The notes beneath the pieces were generated by a model. It made no database searches and was not told where the DNA came from. It worked only from the letters and a program-made list of their open reading frames with translations. From an uncultured Clostridia bacterium (GTDB taxonomy: Bacteria; Bacillota; Clostridia; Christensenellales; UBA1242), in NCBI GenBank assembly GCA_944383405.1, contig CALWPL010000011.1, positions 1 to 36,426 of the forward strand: DNA of 36,426 bases, in the 5' to 3' direction. Position 1 is the first letter of the stretch; each line of letters begins with the position of its first letter. Positions 34,094-36,426 of this stretch are shown piece by piece. The translations under genes were made by a program, and so were the position numbers.

Positions 34094-34633
34094 TTAATTT
34101 TTAAAATATCTGTCGAGCAATCCCTTAAATGCCTTACCATGTCTTGCCTCGTCTCTTGCCATTTCATGAACAGTATCATGAACTGCGTCAAGATTAAGTT
34201 GTTTTGCAAGCGTGGCAAGTTTTGTCTTGCCTTCCGTCGCCCCAAATTCTGCTTCAACTCTCATTTCAAGATTTTTCTTTGTGGAAGATGTAACTACTTC
34301 TCCAAGAAGTTCTGCAAATTTTGCTGCATGTTCTGCTTCTTCATATGCGGCTCTTTCATAGTACATGCCAATTTCTGGATAACCTTCTCTATGTGCAACT
34401 CTGCTCATTGCAAGATACATGCCAACTTCACTGCATTCTGCATTAAAATTCATTCTAAGCCCTTCTGCAATTTCCTTTGGCAACTTGCTGCTATCCCCAA
34501 CAATATGCTCTGCTGGCCAAGGTTTTTCTCCTTCTTCAACAAGTTCAAGCGCCGCTCCACAAAGAGGACATTTTTCAGGTGGATTATCTCCTTCATAAAC
34601 ATACCCACAAACTGGGCAAACATATTTTTTCAT
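34094..34633 (-). CDS. Reverse rubrerythrin (N-terminal rubredoxin, C-terminal diiron domain)
   Basis: A 179-residue peroxide- and oxygen-detoxifying protein of anaerobes. The rubredoxin domain comes first (C6-P-V-C9 and C22-P-L-C25), which is the reverse order of classic rubrerythrin and typical of clostridial revRbr. A ferritin-like four-helix bundle follows, with diiron ligands in '[19 protein letters not shown]', '[10 protein letters not shown]' (E-x-x-H) and '[18 protein letters not shown]' (E-x-x-H). It reduces H2O2 and O2 with electrons passed through the rubredoxin Fe. ATG 34633 has AAAGGAG, with a somewhat long spacing of 11 bases. It has its own promoter, overlapped by a perfect 9-bp inverted repeat, and its own terminator. 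The upstream ferritin-like gene suggests a shared stress role. Confidence 0.95.
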   Translation of the reverse strand: MKKYVCPVCGYVYEGDNPPEKCPLCGAALELVEEGEKPWPAEHIVGDSSKLPKEIAEGLRMNFNAECSEVGMYLAMSRVAHREGYPEIGMYYERAAYEEAEHAAKFAELLGEVVTSSTKKNLEMRVEAEFGATEGKTKLATLAKQLNLDAVHDTVHEMARDEARHGKAFKGLLDRYFKN

Positions 34634-34676
34634 ATTCTGTTGTACTCCTTTTAAATTTTCATTTGTTGTGTTTCAA

Positions 34677-34700
34677 CTTAGATATAGTAACATATCTAAG
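34677..34700. promoter_or_regulatory. Perfect inverted repeat, probable operator of reverse rubrerythrin
   Basis: CTTAGATAT (34677-34685) and ATATCTAAG (34692-34700), 9-bp perfect arms with a 6-base centre. It covers the spacer and -10 of the promoter at 34684-34712, the usual site of a repressor. On the minus strand it is not followed by a T run, so a terminator is less likely. Confidence 0.55.
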
Positions 34701-34712
34701 GTATTTTCTCAA
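34684..34712 (-). promoter_or_regulatory. Promoter of the reverse rubrerythrin gene
   Basis: Minus strand: TTGAGA (34712-34707), 17 bases, TACTAT (34689-34684). The start is near 34677, about 45 bases before the ATG. Confidence 0.55.
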
Positions 34713-34722
34713 AATAATTTTA

Positions 34723-35970
34723 CTAATTTTTACTTCTTGCAAATACAATATTATCTTTTTTTCTGCTTTTTAATTCTTTTACAGGGTGTTCTTTTTCTTG
34801 AAACCTATAATCTTGACCCATTTGTTTTATTACTTCATCTATTACAATATGACTTGCTATATTTTCTCCGCTCCCAACAAATTCTTCTTGATACAAAAAG
34901 AAATCTGCATTGTCCTGTAATTTCATTATATCTATATAGCCTTGTCTATCCCCTGTTAATAAAACAGTTCTTTCTAATACATCTCGTATATAATCTTTAT
35001 TAGTCCCAAGAGTCAATAATTTTGGAAACTCCCCATCTCCGATAACCTCTTCAACATTCCCCTTTTCATACTTTTCAAAAAGCATACAAGCAATTTTTAA
35101 ATGTTCACACTCCATTTCAAAATGTTCATACCAGATATTTTTTATATACTCATCTTTTTCTTCACTATAAGCACTATAATACAAATACGCTTCCGTGTAC
35201 TCGTGTAAGACCCATTGTTCAAGAAAAGTGCAATTTGGGTCTTTTAAACTTTCATACTGACTTACATGTTCTTCTTCAACCATACCTATCTCAGCATAAA
35301 GTTTTCTACCTAAATCGTTTTTATACCATTGGCTAATATTCATATAATAGTTCATGGTCTGTTGCTCAGCGGCAGTTATTATTCCCGCCACCAGTTTTGA
35401 GTATAAATTACTCTTTTTAGCATTCATTGCCTTTTTTATATTATCTGCTGGATATCTATGATGTGCTAGCGTTGGCCTGCCTGGCATAATCTCAGTAAAT
35501 CCCCCAACTAGCATTTCTGGGTCCAACTTTTCTTTATCCAAAATCATTAAATTGCTAAACCTATAAAGGTGGTCGAAATCTTCAAGAAGTGCAAAATTTA
35601 AGGACTCTATATTTTCTTTATCTTTATCATTTTGTGCTAATGTCGCAGTTAAATCTATTGCAAGTTGTTCATAGGCAAGAGTAGTTTCAAGAATACTTTC
35701 ATTAATAGGCTTTAAACAAGCAATTCTCTTTTGCTGCATTTGTTCTTGTGCCCTTACAAGTGCCAAATATCTTTTAATTTCATCGTTGTTGCAGTGTCTT
35801 GCAAATTGATGTAAAAACCATACACTTTCATACTCAGTCCCATTCATTAGAATAACACGAGTCTTAGTGTATGGACTAGTCTTTTTCTTGTCATATGCCT
35901 TTGGGTACATTCTTTCAAGTGAAATATTATATTCGTTTAATTCCTTTGTTTCTACTTTTAATGGGTTCAT
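34723..35970 (-). CDS. Ferritin-like superfamily protein, probable diiron, function unknown
   Basis: A 415-residue helical protein with ferritin-like character. Two E-x-x-H motifs typical of diiron bundles are present: E232-E-E-H235 in VEEEHVSQYESL and E287-C-E-H290 in EMECEHLKIA. They are accompanied by acidic partner helices 'ITAAEQQTMNYYMN' (about 198-211) and 'VLHEYTEAYLYYSAY' (about 254-268). An earlier 'ILETTLAYEQLAIDLTATL' and 'LLEDFDHLYRFSN' (about 93-140) look like a second, divergent bundle, so the protein may be a tandem duplication. I cannot name a characterised homologue. A frame extension to 36039 exists, but ATG 35970 is chosen because AAAGGAGA precedes it. It lies 10 bases before the rubrerythrin promoter and 55 bases after the DUF1828-like gene. 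An iron/oxygen-stress role is inferred from context. Confidence 0.7.
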   Translation of the reverse strand: MNPLKVETKELNEYNISLERMYPKAYDKKKTSPYTKTRVILMNGTEYESVWFLHQFARHCNNDEIKRYLALVRAQEQMQQKRIACLKPINESILETTLAYEQLAIDLTATLAQNDKDKENIESLNFALLEDFDHLYRFSNLMILDKEKLDPEMLVGGFTEIMPGRPTLAHHRYPADNIKKAMNAKKSNLYSKLVAGIITAAEQQTMNYYMNISQWYKNDLGRKLYAEIGMVEEEHVSQYESLKDPNCTFLEQWVLHEYTEAYLYYSAYSEEKDEYIKNIWYEHFEMECEHLKIACMLFEKYEKGNVEEVIGDGEFPKLLTLGTNKDYIRDVLERTVLLTGDRQGYIDIMKLQDNADFFLYQEEFVGSGENIASHIVIDEVIKQMGQDYRFQEKEHPVKELKSRKKDNIVFARSKN

Positions 35971-36025
35971 AATCTTTCTCCTTTTGCTTTTAATTGTAAA
36001 CAAAAAGAAAAATTTTAAACCATTT

Positions 36026-36412
36026 TTATTCTTCTTCAAGTTGTAAATATATATTTGATATTAAAATTATTGCTTGTAATAAATTTGCAAAAGCAAGAGT
36101 TATATTAGATTTTTCACATAAAATAAAAAACTCGTGAGTTTGCCTATCATAAGAAACATAATAGGCCTGCTCAATTTTTTCTACATATTCAAATAAATCC
36201 TCGTCTTCAATATCAATATCATTGTCAATTAATCTTGCATAAGTGTTGCTCATATCAGATAAAATAATTTTACCATCATTTTCTTTTATGCCAATAGGAT
36301 AATCTTTATCATCATTTGGACAAAAAAATTTATTGTTTATAACTACAATTCCATTGTGCTCGCTTATAATAAAACTATCACTTAAAAGTTTTTTTATTAT
36401 TTCTTTGTTCAT
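36026..36412 (-). CDS. Small acidic protein, possible DUF1828 family
   Basis: A 128-residue protein without signal peptide. The pattern 'YPIGIKENDGKIILSDMSNT' followed by 'ARLIDNDIDIEDEDLFEYVE', and a final helix 'ITLAFANLLQAIILISNIYL', resembles DUF1828, a small domain of unknown function whose core is a strand, 'i-x-L-s-D-x-G' and a C-terminal 'l-x-x-l-l-Q-A-I' helix. The assignment is tentative. ATG 36412 is preceded by AAGGAG. It is the first gene seen of a possible two-gene unit with the ferritin-like protein 55 bases downstream; no promoter between the two was recognised. The upstream region lies outside the window. Confidence 0.55.
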   Translation of the reverse strand: MNKEIIKKLLSDSFIISEHNGIVVINNKFFCPNDDKDYPIGIKENDGKIILSDMSNTYARLIDNDIDIEDEDLFEYVEKIEQAYYVSYDRQTHEFFILCEKSNITLAFANLLQAIILISNIYLQLEEE

Positions 36413-36426
36413 TGAGCCAACTCCTT

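Noticed and set aside
34073..34654. Open frame of 193 codons on the plus strand, antisense to reverse rubrerythrin
   Set aside because: The product is Cys/Phe-rich and low in complexity, as expected from the antisense of a Glu/Ala/Met-rich helical gene. It has no ribosome site, and the real gene is certain on the other strand.
34677..34700. Inverted repeat as terminator of the ferritin-like gene
   Set aside because: On the minus strand it is followed by TTGAAAC rather than a T run, and it overlaps a good promoter.
1..36426. CRISPR array, tRNA or rRNA, transposon or prophage
   Set aside because: No regularly spaced repeats, cloverleaf cores, ribosomal segments, transposase or integrase genes, or phage structural genes were found by reading both strands.

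Overview
The window comes from an AT-rich, anaerobic, Gram-positive-type bacterium, most likely an uncultured clostridial member of the Bacillota. Evidence: AAGGAG-type ribosome binding sites, sigma-A promoters with several extended -10 elements, TagGH/TagF-like wall-polymer genes, a clostridial-type reverse rubrerythrin, BspA-type leucine-rich repeats and a two-subunit aconitase X. A genus cannot be named from the sequence alone. Most genes are on the minus strand; the exceptions are hsp20 (2939), a GT4 gene (13692) and an orphan gene (22142).

Layout. (1) 1-3.4 kb: the first 22 codons of an exported protein, a large BspA-like lipoprotein behind a perfect-consensus promoter, and hsp20 on the plus strand. 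(2) 3.5-14.8 kb, glycan block A: an operon of UDP-sugar dehydrogenase, GT8-GT2 fusion and asparagine-synthetase-like protein; then a GT8-TagF-like fusion, a GT2 and a GT4. (3) 15.1-19.1 kb: a 1338-residue helicase with a Vsr-like C-terminal domain, resembling single-gene defence proteins, in its own transcription unit. (4) 19.3-20.9 kb: an ABC-2 polymer exporter pair (permease then ATPase) behind a near-consensus promoter. (5) 21.1-23.4 kb: a secreted SIMPL-domain protein and an orphan cytosolic protein with tentative HopA1-family resemblance. (6) 23.5-27.0 kb: aconitase X large and small subunits, a TIM-barrel lipoprotein and a sugar-isomerase-like TIM barrel. (7) 27.1-34.0 kb, glycan block B: a tight operon of divergent GT2-fold protein, Wzy-like polymerase/ligase fused to GT4, Caps_synth transferase, GT2 and Wzx-like flippase. 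(8) 34.1-36.4 kb: reverse rubrerythrin, an unusual ferritin-like protein and a DUF1828-like protein, suggesting oxygen or iron stress defence.

The window is mainly a cell-surface polysaccharide region with two export routes side by side: ABC transporter (TagGH-like) with a TagF-like polymerase, and Wzx/Wzy-like. Three of the large enzymes are fusions of normally separate activities. The most testable new ideas are: uronic-acid amidation by the dehydrogenase/Asn-synthetase-like pair; a GT2-fold protein at the head of operon B that has lost its catalytic aspartates; inverted repeats overlapping the promoters of the dehydrogenase operon and of rubrerythrin; a sigma-B-like promoter before hsp20; and the unclassified gene at 22142. 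No tRNA, rRNA, CRISPR array, transposase or phage gene was seen. Domain names come from motif recognition, not from a database search.
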